A DNA stretch of 64,000 bases. Origin: CAYUAI01 sp964442745 (GTDB lineage: Bacteria > Pseudomonadota > Gammaproteobacteria > S012-40). The notes beneath the pieces are model-generated. The model had not been told where the DNA came from, ran no database searches, and saw only the letters and a program-made list of their open reading frames with translations. Made by a program: the position numbers and the translations under genes. Shown one piece after another: positions 27,939 through 35,786 of this stretch; position 1 is the stretch's first letter, and each line of letters begins with the position of its first letter. The stretch lies in NCBI GenBank assembly GCA_964442745.1, contig CAYUAI010000001.1, positions 115,096-179,095 on the forward strand, given 5' to 3'.

Positions 27939-28711
27939 GGCCTTGCCTGCTGAGCCGTAGGCATGGGCAATTCAAGTAGATTCGGTGCAATTTGTTTGCG
28001 CGCCATTTTTATCCCATCAGAAATCGCTCGGCCATAGCTTTCAGAAAGCGGTTCCCAGTGTTTTTTGTGAACCTGCCAATAACCCATTTTTTTTCCATCC
28101 AAACTCATATAAAGCAGTGCGGTTCGACCAATGCGTAAAAAATCAACCGTTTCACTCTTGCCTTTGTTGGATAGCTTGGCTTGATAGGTTTCGATGGTAC
28201 GACCAAATTCTGTTTCCACCTGATAAGCCTCCATGACACGACGAAATTTTTCCGAGGTCGTCACATTGGCGGTATTAATGAGCACTTGCAATGCGGCGAG
28301 TCGATGCAAACGCTCCTCCATCAAAAAGGGAATATCTCGTGAAATAAATGCGTCTAAGGTCGTTACCATACGCAATATTAAAGGCATGATTTCGCGCTCG
28401 GTTATTTTGATATCTTGTAATTGCTGCTGCAAAGAGGCTTGCTGTTTCTCTTGCGAAGCCACTAAATTGGCCAGTTGATCGTTATATATTTTGACATTCT
28501 CTGCTTGCAATAATAATGATCGATATTGTGCCGCTAATTGGCGTGTTCTTTCTGATAAATCATTGATTTTTTCTTGAGACTTGCTGGAGGCTTGAAGATT
28601 GGTAGTGGTGGTTTCAATACTTTTCTCTAGGGCCTCTTTCGCTTGTGCTACTGTGAAATAACCTAGAATTAAACATAGGACAAAACTCAAAAATAGGGGG
28701 TATGTTTTCAT
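27935..28711 (-). CDS. DUF3450 protein, first gene of the TonB2-type operon
   Basis: A 258-residue periplasmic protein from the preferred ATG at 28711, where a signal peptide begins (MKTYPLFLSFVLCLILGYFTVAQA); the frame is open to 28825. After the signal comes a long coiled coil (about residues 35-110: KINDLSERTRQLAAQYRSLL and onward) and then the conserved C-terminal half (FISRDIPFLMEERLHRL, GRTALLYMSLDGKKMGYW). DUF3450 genes typically precede TtpC in TonB2 clusters, as here. Likely a periplasmic helper of the motor; no biochemical function is established. Confidence 0.88.
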   Translation of the reverse strand: MKTYPLFLSFVLCLILGYFTVAQAKEALEKSIETTTTNLQASSKSQEKINDLSERTRQLAAQYRSLLLQAENVKIYNDQLANLVASQEKQQASLQQQLQDIKITEREIMPLILRMVTTLDAFISRDIPFLMEERLHRLAALQVLINTANVTTSEKFRRVMEAYQVETEFGRTIETYQAKLSNKGKSETVDFLRIGRTALLYMSLDGKKMGYWQVHKKHWEPLSESYGRAISDGIKMARKQIAPNLLELPMPTAQQARP

Positions 28712-28889
28712 ATCCGACCGTTCTTTATCATTTTCCAGTAAGTGACGCCTATACTTCATGGGATGGATTTTACCTTGGCTAACCGACCAAGTAACAAGAT
28801 CGTTAAGGAAATCGATATTTGCCAATAATATCAGTATATCAATATGAAAAATTCTTTAAAAGTATGAAATGACAATTTTTACCAAGTCA

Positions 28890-28918
28890 TTACCACAGCG
28901 GCTTATTTGCGATATAAT
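28890..28918 (+). promoter_or_regulatory. Sigma-70-type promoter for the 60-aa ORF
   Basis: TTACCA (28890-28895), a 17-base spacer and a perfect TATAAT (28913-28918), 45 bases upstream of the ATG at 28964. Transcription would start near 28925. Confidence 0.6.
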
Positions 28919-28963
28919 GCTTATTATTCCTTTACTTAAGAAAGGTTATTGGCGGGGTATTTA

Positions 28964-29146
28964 ATGAGCCAATACGCTGGCGGTAAAAAAATAACTTGGC
29001 AAGAATTCAAAGCGCTGTGCGAAGCGGCGGGTATTCAAGATGATGACGAAATCGATTCCATTGACATTTCCTGGGGAGATAAAGTATTTTTTCAATGCAC
29101 AAAAGACGAAGACTTCGGTTGGAACATTCGCTTGCCTGCCAATTAA
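28964..29146 (+). CDS. Small acidic hypothetical protein (60 aa)
   Basis: A 60-residue cytosolic protein from the ATG at 28964, chosen because GGGG sits 6 bases upstream; a TTG at 28949 would add five residues. A good promoter precedes it. The sequence is acidic in the middle (DDDEIDSIDI) and has one cysteine and three tryptophans; no family recognised. It is divergent from the TonB-type operon, sharing its upstream region. Confidence 0.6.
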   Translation: MSQYAGGKKITWQEFKALCEAAGIQDDDEIDSIDISWGDKVFFQCTKDEDFGWNIRLPAN

Positions 29147-29197
29147 ACAATATGCCATAAAATATCCTGTTCGCGGGCAAGCAACCAATGCCAGCAA

Positions 29198-29701
29198 CTA
29201 ATAAATGAAAGTCTGTTTCACTCGCCTCGACCTTAAAAAATACGTGACTAAAACCATGGCTTGTAGCACACTAAATAGTGCCATCTGGATAACACCTGGA
29301 TGATTAACAATCGCCACATCAACAAAAACTCCCGTGAAAATAAAACTTCCGACCAGGTAACTTGCGTAAGTTAAAGCAATCGCAATCAATAAGACCGGTA
29401 CATGACGTGATTCTCTCAGCAACAAATACAACAATACCACGGAGGCTACCGCCAAAAAAAGATACACCGCTACCTCAACCACTAACAACCCGGCAAAGGC
29501 TGGATTGTATGATTCAGCATCGGCATCCATTAATCTAGACCAAAACCCATTGCTAAAAATGGTATAAATATCACCCAAATAAAGTACAAATATGACTGGC
29601 CATAATACAATATAAAATATAACGAGTAATAACCAACCTTGTAAGCCTTGGTATTGGTTTGTTGCTGTATTCGCAGGATCAATCGATCGTTCTTTTGTCA
29701 T
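29198..29701 (-). CDS. DUF2569 family membrane protein
   Basis: A 167-residue inner-membrane protein with four predicted helices: LLLVIFYIVLWPVIFVLYL, LLVVEVAVYLFLAVASVVLLYLL, VLLIAIALTYASYLVGSF and LFSVLQAMVLVTYFL. The opening GLQGWLLLV and the closing YFLRSRRVKQTF are the DUF2569 (YdgK-like) marks. I take ATG 29701, with GGAG 6 bases upstream; the frame is open to 29728. Function unknown for the family. Confidence 0.85.
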   Translation of the reverse strand: MTKERSIDPANTATNQYQGLQGWLLLVIFYIVLWPVIFVLYLGDIYTIFSNGFWSRLMDADAESYNPAFAGLLVVEVAVYLFLAVASVVLLYLLLRESRHVPVLLIAIALTYASYLVGSFIFTGVFVDVAIVNHPGVIQMALFSVLQAMVLVTYFLRSRRVKQTFIY

Positions 29702-29856
29702 TGTCTTCTCCAATTTATACTTACCCACACCCTCAAATTTATCACAATGACTTATTTATTACCCATCCATACGCTGTACTTTACACAAAAGTGGTTTAGT
29801 ATAGCCTCCACACACGCCAATCTAGCAATAAAAATTCAAGTTAAGGAAAGCAAGCT

Positions 29857-30255
29857 ATGCCTATTTTCATCATGATACTCATCCTTATGTTGTCTATTTC
29901 ATGCTCAACTGAGACGATTCAGACAAAAAATATCGGTGACCTGCAACTCGCCATGTCCACCGAACCGGACCCCCTAGAGGTTGGAGAAACCGCTTTGATC
30001 AAACTTAGCGTTGCCAAAGCAGGAAATTCAGTTAGCCAGTGCCAAATCCGTTTTCGACAACATATGCCCGGTATGGAAATGAAGAATGATCACACTTACA
30101 CGGAGATGAAAGAACAAGATGACAGTGGTCAACACCAAGGCCACGGCTTGCCATACCATATGGGAGGGGATTGGGAAATTGAGTTTGAAGTTAAATGCGG
30201 AGAGGCAGCTTTACAGAAAGCCAGTTTTCCGTATCACATAAAATGGCCAGAATAA
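29857..30255 (+). CDS. YtkA/FixH-like small exported protein
   Basis: A 132-residue protein with a hydrophobic N-terminus ending in SISC, an imperfect lipobox that suggests a lipoprotein. It has the YtkA-like immunoglobulin-type fold pattern (STEPDPLEVGETALIKLSV, then GGDWEIEFEV). Between these lies a His/Met-rich stretch (RQHMPGMEMKNDH, GQHQGHGLPYHMGGDW) that could bind copper; this family often neighbours copper or cytochrome oxidase genes, though none is nearby here. Ribosome site AAGGAAAG precedes the ATG. Confidence 0.75.
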   Translation: MPIFIMILILMLSISCSTETIQTKNIGDLQLAMSTEPDPLEVGETALIKLSVAKAGNSVSQCQIRFRQHMPGMEMKNDHTYTEMKEQDDSGQHQGHGLPYHMGGDWEIEFEVKCGEAALQKASFPYHIKWPE

Positions 30256-30283
30256 ATTGAATTTATAGGTAATGAGGTCAGTC

Positions 30284-30330
30284 GGGTTTCGACAGAGCAA
30301 ATCAATGTGCGATGGATCTGTCGAAAGCCC
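30284..30330. repeat. Long inverted repeat, possibly a dispersed element
   Basis: GGGTTTCGACAGA (30284-30296) and TCTGTCGAAAGCCC (30317-30330) pair over 13 positions with a single bulged base, around a 20-base loop. It lies between the convergent ends of the YtkA-like gene and the 66-aa ORF. It may serve as a transcription end or be one copy of a short intergenic repeat family. Confidence 0.6.
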
Positions 30331-30351
30331 AACAACCCAGATAGTTACCCA

Positions 30352-30552
30352 TTAAAAGTCGTCATCAAGCAACGGCGGCTCAAAATCCAGATAATCGCAG
30401 TCATCATAAAAATCATCCATCACCGTATCCCAATCACTAGAAATATGTACGGAATCAGGCTCTCGATACATCTCATCAAACGAAAAACTTTCTTCATAAT
30501 TTCCAGGGTTTGACTCATCACCGTAAAACATTTCGTCTTCAATATTCATCAT
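30352..30552 (-). CDS. Very acidic hypothetical protein (66 aa)
   Basis: A 66-residue protein composed largely of Asp, Glu, Tyr and Ser (MDDFYDDCDYLDFEPPLLDD near the end), with no signal peptide or helix. AGG lies 8 bases before the ATG. Such composition is seen in nucleic-acid mimics and anti-regulators but also in nonfunctional ORFs. The region 30553-30804 upstream holds only short, mutually overlapping frames (one from 30644 to 30724). No family recognised. Confidence 0.45.
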   Translation of the reverse strand: MMNIEDEMFYGDESNPGNYEESFSFDEMYREPDSVHISSDWDTVMDDFYDDCDYLDFEPPLLDDDF

Positions 30553-30804
30553 CGTTAATACCTATATTTATGCCGTCATTTACAAAACACTCACCTATTT
30601 CATCGTCTGGCAAACGCCTGGTTTGAATTGTTTTTAAATAAAAATGGTGAAAGAGTTCACACAACTTTTACTGGAAGCAGAATTTGCACCAGGAACAGGT
30701 CTTTGGCAGCCGATGAGAATTTAAAGACCGGCGATTACCAAATTTTTGAAAACGAATGCGATGGCTAATGGTATTAAGTATTGATCGGCACAATAGGCTG
30801 CCGT

Positions 30805-31872
30805 CTATTCCATCAAGTTGATCTCGATTCCTCGATCTCTCATCGCCTTTGCCCGCGTATCAATGTAACGCTGGAAACTGGGTTCTTTCAAATACGCGGC
30901 AGAAATCACATAATCCAAACTCGACTGCACATGAAAAGCTTTTAGATACGCCTCCATCCGAAAAATTTCCGTTCCCTGGGTATCAAAGAAAACCAGCGAT
31001 GGCGTATATTTTATATCAAGCTGTTTCGCCCATTGCTGAGCATCTATCGCCTTCCCATCAAACAAGGTTACTTTATCCGGCGACCAAATATCAACCTGAG
31101 CCACATTGATTTGTTTGAGTAAACCCTGGGTTTCGCGGCGCTTTAACACATCTAAGTGCAATTCATCACAAGCAATACATTTTTTTTGTTCAAACAAAAC
31201 CACTAAAGGCTTATCTTGTGCTTTCAGTATTGCCAAATTTAGCGGTAATGCCATCAAAAAGGGGGCTTGATGTAACTTACCAACCACCGGTGGCGGTGCA
31301 TGAGCCGCCTGGTAGCGACGAAAATCCATGCGTGTTTCGTGGTGTCCCGCCACATAGTCCAATGCGGCCATCAACTTTTGCGGGGGATAAAGACCATTGA
31401 CCCGCAACACCACATCACCTTGTTTATCCATAAACAACAACGTTGGGGTAAACATCACACGCAATTTTTCGGCAAACACTTTTTCTGTCCTTGAACGGCC
31501 ATCAAATGTTATCACTTCACGGTCACCCCACATGTTGAGTGAAACCACCTCAAAATGTTTTCGCGTTTTATCCACGATAGCTTTTTGGGTAAAATTAATT
31601 TCCAGCAAGCGCTTACAATAAGGACAACCGTCCTGAAAAAAATACAAAATCAGCCGTTTGCCCACTTGCTGTGCTTCCGCAATATCTTCTCGAATATCTA
31701 AAAAAGAGTTTTTAAACCAAACCGGTTGTTCATGAAACCCCGGGTTGACCAAGCCTTCGTCTAATACCTGCTTTTCAGACTCAGCAAAGACAACCCCCGC
31801 ATAAAACAACCCAACAAACAAAATGCTCAGCACAAACGCATGCATGTGCAATTTTTCTACAGGTACTGGCAT
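30805..31872 (-). CDS. Exported protein with two thioredoxin-like domains
   Basis: About 355 residues from the ATG at 31872 (AAGGA and GGAG upstream; frame open to 31902). A signal segment covers residues 11-30. Domain 1 (about 55-175) has CPYC at residues 83-86 and the cis-proline region MFTPTLLFMD. Domain 2 (about 205-330) has CIAC at 232-235 and YTPSLVFFD. It resembles SoxW-type periplasmic thioredoxins, but duplicated within one chain. It likely reduces or isomerises disulphides in the periplasm; the electron donor is not in the window. Divergent from the GGDEF gene. Confidence 0.85.
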   Translation of the reverse strand: MPVPVEKLHMHAFVLSILFVGLFYAGVVFAESEKQVLDEGLVNPGFHEQPVWFKNSFLDIREDIAEAQQVGKRLILYFFQDGCPYCKRLLEINFTQKAIVDKTRKHFEVVSLNMWGDREVITFDGRSRTEKVFAEKLRVMFTPTLLFMDKQGDVVLRVNGLYPPQKLMAALDYVAGHHETRMDFRRYQAAHAPPPVVGKLHQAPFLMALPLNLAILKAQDKPLVVLFEQKKCIACDELHLDVLKRRETQGLLKQINVAQVDIWSPDKVTLFDGKAIDAQQWAKQLDIKYTPSLVFFDTQGTEIFRMEAYLKAFHVQSSLDYVISAAYLKEPSFQRYIDTRAKAMRDRGIEINLME

Positions 31873-32090
31873 ATTCCTTACTCCATCATCAAGATCGATC
31901 AATCATTAAGACGACGCTCCATTGCACATGTGACAAAAAAACATAACCAGCCACACCAAAGTCCGCCCATTACAAAACTTTGTTAATTATTGTTAAATTT
32001 AAACATTTCGCTCTCACTTACTCAAAAAATAACATGGCATACAGGTTGCTTTATTACTTTACGTAGCACAAAACCAGAAGAGAAAATAAC

Positions 32091-33035
32091 ATGGAAACGC
32101 AACTAAATGTCATTAGCGATGATCACTTTCAGCAATTTACAGATACCTACGGTACCTCAAATCAGTCAGCTCAGACACCCCAAGATAACGCGATTCAGGC
32201 ACGCTATGAACACCTTCCCTTGCGACTCGCTGCAATGCTACAAAGCACATTGGATATCGAAGAAATCGTTAAACTATTTACTGAGTATTTAAAATTAGAA
32301 ATATCTCATGAAAGCATTAATTATTATAATGCAGGATTAGGCATTACCATCAACACGGGCAATACCGCCATTCACAACTGCCGCTACCAGCTGGTCATCA
32401 GCGGTGAATCTTTAGGTGAAATTGCCTTACATCGCCACTGGCCTTTCACCGATGAAGAACGTAAAGTTTTCGAACACACCTTATGCTATTTAATTTACCC
32501 GCTACGCAATGCGATTTTATATCGACAAGCGTTACATGCCGCGCATAAAGACCCATTAACCGGTGTTTTAAACCGCTCCACGCTGGATGAAATCTTACAG
32601 CGCGAAATCAAGCTTTCCCTGCGATACGAACAACCACTCTCCATCATCATCTTGGATATTGATCATTTTAAACAAATTAATGATACTTATGGCCACGCAC
32701 AAGGTGACTGTGTCATAAAAGCCGTTGCGGACCGCACCGCCACTTGCATACGCGGTACCGACATTTTGTTTCGCTTTGGTGGTGAAGAGTTTGTGGTGAT
32801 ATTAAACAGTACCGACCTGGATGGCGCCTATTTTCTTGCCGATAGAATTCGCCACCTGATTGATCAAGCCCCTTGCTTTTGCAACGGACAAGCCATTCCG
32901 GTGACAATCAGTGCTGGCGTTGCGTGTTTACACTTGGAAGAAAAACAAAAAGATTTTTTTAATCGGGCGGACCACGCCCTGTATCAGGCAAAAGAAAAGG
33001 GTAGAAATCGAATCGGCTTCGCTAACGACCTTTAG
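32091..33035 (+). CDS. GGDEF-domain diguanylate cyclase
   Basis: A 314-residue cytosolic enzyme predicted to make cyclic-di-GMP from two GTP. An N-terminal region of about 145 residues resembles a degenerate GAF sensor. The GGDEF domain starts with DPLTGVLNR (about 154-162), has LDIDHFKQINDTYGH and the active-site RFGGEEF (GGEEF at 230-234). The inhibitory I-site RGTD (221-224) lies exactly five residues before it, so product feedback is expected. It overlaps the convergent rluB end by 14 bases. Confidence 0.95.
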   Translation: METQLNVISDDHFQQFTDTYGTSNQSAQTPQDNAIQARYEHLPLRLAAMLQSTLDIEEIVKLFTEYLKLEISHESINYYNAGLGITINTGNTAIHNCRYQLVISGESLGEIALHRHWPFTDEERKVFEHTLCYLIYPLRNAILYRQALHAAHKDPLTGVLNRSTLDEILQREIKLSLRYEQPLSIIILDIDHFKQINDTYGHAQGDCVIKAVADRTATCIRGTDILFRFGGEEFVVILNSTDLDGAYFLADRIRHLIDQAPCFCNGQAIPVTISAGVACLHLEEKQKDFFNRADHALYQAKEKGRNRIGFANDL

Positions 33036-33906
33036 CCGATCGGCGCTGATTCGGCTTTTTATGGGCCACGCGCCGACCATGACCCCGCTTAGCTGCACTA
33101 GGTGGGTCATTAACCGTCGGTTTGCCAACACGCTCCGCCATGGGCATTAGATTGACCAAAGGTGCCATTTGTTGTTCAGTCAGTTCCAAATGAGATCCCG
33201 CCCGCAAATCTCTCGGCAACGTTAAGCAACCAAAACGCACCCGTATAAGCCGATTGACTTTCACTCCGAGTGATTCCCATAAACGCCTGACTTCCCGATT
33301 TCGCCCTTCCTTAAGGGTAATATTATACCAACGATTAGCACCTTCCCCTCCGCCAATCTTGACCTCTTCCGCCTTAGCCAGGGTATCATCTAACATCACC
33401 CCCTGTTTAAGCCGTTGTACCATCTCAGCGGTCACTTCGCCTAAGACTCGCACCGCATATTCTCTTTCAATTCCATGGCGAGGATGCATCAAAGTATTAG
33501 CCAACTGCCCATCGGTGGTAAATAACAATAAACCCGACGTGTTGATATCAAGTCGACCGACCGCCACCCACCGCCCACCACGCAACCGAGGTAATTGGTC
33601 GAATACCGTCGGGCGGCCTTCAGGATCATGCCGGGTGGTCACTTGACCAGCGGGCTTGTGATAAATGATCAGTCGTCGTTCTTTATAGGACAAACGCGCC
33701 GCTGGAATCAGTTGACCATTCAGTTTTATTTTGTCAGAAGGACGAACACGATCTCCCAAGGTCGCCGGCTTGCCATTGACAACAATCTGACCTTGTGAAA
33801 TCCATGTCTCAATTTCCCGGCGAGAACCGTAACCCGCCTGGGCCAATATTTTCTGTAAACGATGGCCAGAAGGGGCGCTATCGGTGGTCATCATGGTGAC
33901 TCCCAT
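33022..33906 (-). CDS. rluB: 23S rRNA pseudouridine(2605) synthase RluB
   Basis: A 294-residue RNA-modifying enzyme: N-terminal S4 domain (LQKILAQAGYGSRREIETWI), then the RsuA-family catalytic domain with GRLDINTSGLLLFTTDG (catalytic Asp) and LKEGRNREVRRLWESLG. The C-terminal tail is basic. The position beside scpB is the conserved gammaproteobacterial place of rluB. The frame starts inside the scpB 3' end (29-base overlap); a start at 33894 with GGGAG upstream is equally possible. Confidence 0.94.
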   Translation of the reverse strand: MGVTMMTTDSAPSGHRLQKILAQAGYGSRREIETWISQGQIVVNGKPATLGDRVRPSDKIKLNGQLIPAARLSYKERRLIIYHKPAGQVTTRHDPEGRPTVFDQLPRLRGGRWVAVGRLDINTSGLLLFTTDGQLANTLMHPRHGIEREYAVRVLGEVTAEMVQRLKQGVMLDDTLAKAEEVKIGGGEGANRWYNITLKEGRNREVRRLWESLGVKVNRLIRVRFGCLTLPRDLRAGSHLELTEQQMAPLVNLMPMAERVGKPTVNDPPSAAKRGHGRRVAHKKPNQRRSAKGR

Positions 33907-34735
33907 CTAATCCTTCTTGCACCACGTCAGTGGCTTCTTGAACCTCATCAACGGACATGTCTGCTAGCATCGCTTCGTTTCCTTCTTGCGCCACATCGAG
34001 GGCTTCTTGAACTTCGTCAACGGGCATGTCTGCAGCTATCGTTTCATTGACAGGCCCATCTTCCGCCTCATCAACAGCAACCTTCGACAAATCAGCGAGT
34101 GCCTGTTGTGGATCGCTTTGAGCCGCTTGTTTATCAATTAATACGGCTTCTGCATTGAAAGATTCAAGATCAATTAATTCGGTCAATGGTGGTAGTTTGT
34201 CCAAGCTGGCTAAATTAAAATAATCCAGAAACAGATGCGTGCTCGCATATAACGCCGGCCGTCCTGGCACATCACGATGCCCCACTACTTTCACCCATTC
34301 CCGCTCTAACAAGGTTTTAATAATAGTGCTACTCACCGCCACCCCACGGATTTCTTCAATTTCTCCGCGAGTGATCGGTTGACGATAAGCGATTAAAGCC
34401 AGTGTTTCCAATAAGGCTCGGGAATAGCGGGCAGGCTTTTCTTCCCATAATTTGGCCACCCAAGGTGAAAATTCTGGCTTCACCTGAAACCGAAACCCGC
34501 TACCCACCTCGCGCAAGGCTAAGCCGCTGGTCTCCGCATACTTCACTTGCAACGCCGCGATGGCATTGCTTATCTGCGCATTGCTTGGGCGCTGTGTGTC
34601 AGAAAACAACTGCCGCAAACGATCAATGCTCAACGGTTGATGCGCGGCAAATAAAGCCCCCTCAACGATGCCTTGTAATTGATTTTCATTGATTGCCTGG
34701 TCATGGCAATGCGCAGCGGCCGGTTCAACACTCAT
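33878..34735 (-). CDS. scpB: SMC-ScpAB complex subunit ScpB
   Basis: A 285-residue winged-helix protein of the chromosome-condensing SMC-ScpAB complex. The core (residues about 15-185) contains EGALFAAHQPLSIDRLRQLF, LETLALIAYRQPITRGEIEEIRGV and VKVVGHRDVPGRPALYAST. The acidic C-terminal tail carries a tandem repeat of 23 residues (two copies of ADMxVDEVQEAxDVxQEG). It starts 3 bases after scpA ends. Confidence 0.94.
   Translation of the reverse strand: MSVEPAAAHCHDQAINENQLQGIVEGALFAAHQPLSIDRLRQLFSDTQRPSNAQISNAIAALQVKYAETSGLALREVGSGFRFQVKPEFSPWVAKLWEEKPARYSRALLETLALIAYRQPITRGEIEEIRGVAVSSTIIKTLLEREWVKVVGHRDVPGRPALYASTHLFLDYFNLASLDKLPPLTELIDLESFNAEAVLIDKQAAQSDPQQALADLSKVAVDEAEDGPVNETIAADMPVDEVQEALDVAQEGNEAMLADMSVDEVQEATDVVQEGLDGSHHDDHR
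33908..34036. repeat. 69-bp imperfect tandem duplication in the scpB tail
   Basis: CATGTCTGC recurs at 33956 and 34025, a 69-bp period that keeps the frame and encodes the duplicated 23-residue acidic tail unit. The rluB start codon lies at the outer edge of it. Confidence 0.7.
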
Positions 34736-34738
34736 GAA

Positions 34739-35566
34739 TTAAGGCGACTCGCTGGGGGATACCGCTTTAATGTGTATTGGGCCATACGGTGTATTTTGAA
34801 CAAGTTCGATCATGGCTGATTTCAGTAATTCTAAAACGGCTAAAAACGTCACCACAATGCCACGCCGCCCCTCTTCGATAAAAAAAAGGCTGCAAAAATC
34901 CAAAAAACCCTCTGAATTCACTCGCGACAAAACATGTGACATCTTCTCTCTCACAGACAAGGTTTCCTTTTTAACCTGATGGCTGGTAAACATTTCTGCT
35001 CGCTTCAACACATCTTTCAGCGCATCGAGTACATCTTGTAAATCAACATCAGGATGCTTTCGAGCAATATTGTGTTCCACCATCACCGGCTCAACCACAA
35101 AAATATCCCGCCCCACTCGAGGCAGGCCATCAAGATCTTCGGCGGCTTTTTTAAAGCGCTCATATTCTTGCAATCTTCTGACTAATTCCGCACGCGGATC
35201 ATCTTCCTCAATCACCTCCACCGATCGGGGTAATAACATACGAGACTTAATTTCTGTCAACATCGCTGCCATCACTAAATATTCGCCCGCCAGCTCAAGA
35301 TGTAAATCTTTCATGATATCGACGTATTGCATATATTGCCGAGTAATCTGAGCCACAGGGATATTTAGAATGTCCAGGTTTTGACGTCTAATTAAATACA
35401 ACAACAAATCCAAAGGCCCTTCAAACATTTCCAAAAACACTTCCAACGCATCGGGCGGAATATATAAATCCTTGGGCAACTCGGTAAATGCGCTACCATT
35501 CACCATCGCAATCGGCTTGTCGTCAATTTCATGGACGTTAGCCACCACCACCTCACTCACCATCAT
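34739..35566 (-). CDS. scpA: SMC-ScpAB complex kleisin ScpA
   Basis: A 275-residue kleisin that bridges the SMC heads. Family marks are FEGPLDLLLYLIRRQNLDILNIPVAQIT, ELAGEYLVMAAMLTEIKSRMLLP and the C-terminal winged helix VVTFLAVLELLKSAMIELVQ. The N-terminal extension of about 40 residues is usual in gammaproteobacterial ScpA. Adjacent to scpB; trpS lies 220 bases upstream. Confidence 0.95.
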   Translation of the reverse strand: MMVSEVVVANVHEIDDKPIAMVNGSAFTELPKDLYIPPDALEVFLEMFEGPLDLLLYLIRRQNLDILNIPVAQITRQYMQYVDIMKDLHLELAGEYLVMAAMLTEIKSRMLLPRSVEVIEEDDPRAELVRRLQEYERFKKAAEDLDGLPRVGRDIFVVEPVMVEHNIARKHPDVDLQDVLDALKDVLKRAEMFTSHQVKKETLSVREKMSHVLSRVNSEGFLDFCSLFFIEEGRRGIVVTFLAVLELLKSAMIELVQNTPYGPIHIKAVSPSESP

Positions 35567-35786
35567 TTATCACTCTGCTCACCCATCACTCCCACAACGA
35601 TGTCGGTGATGGCACGAATACTGAAAATCCCGACGGCAGTATCCTCTAAACCCCATTTTCACCGGCACATAAAGCGTGGGATCCGATACTTAAATTTAAA
35701 GGAGACAGCACCACATCCCCCAAGCTTACATCGGTCTGCAGAAAGTTTTTCTAAAAACGTCATCAAGAAATGGACGAGACGATCAC

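Noticed and set aside
30560..30762. Open frame ending NLKTGDYQIFENECDG that could be a gene remnant
   Set aside because: It has no ATG start, competing frames cover the same bases and no family is recognisable; a chance frame is as likely.
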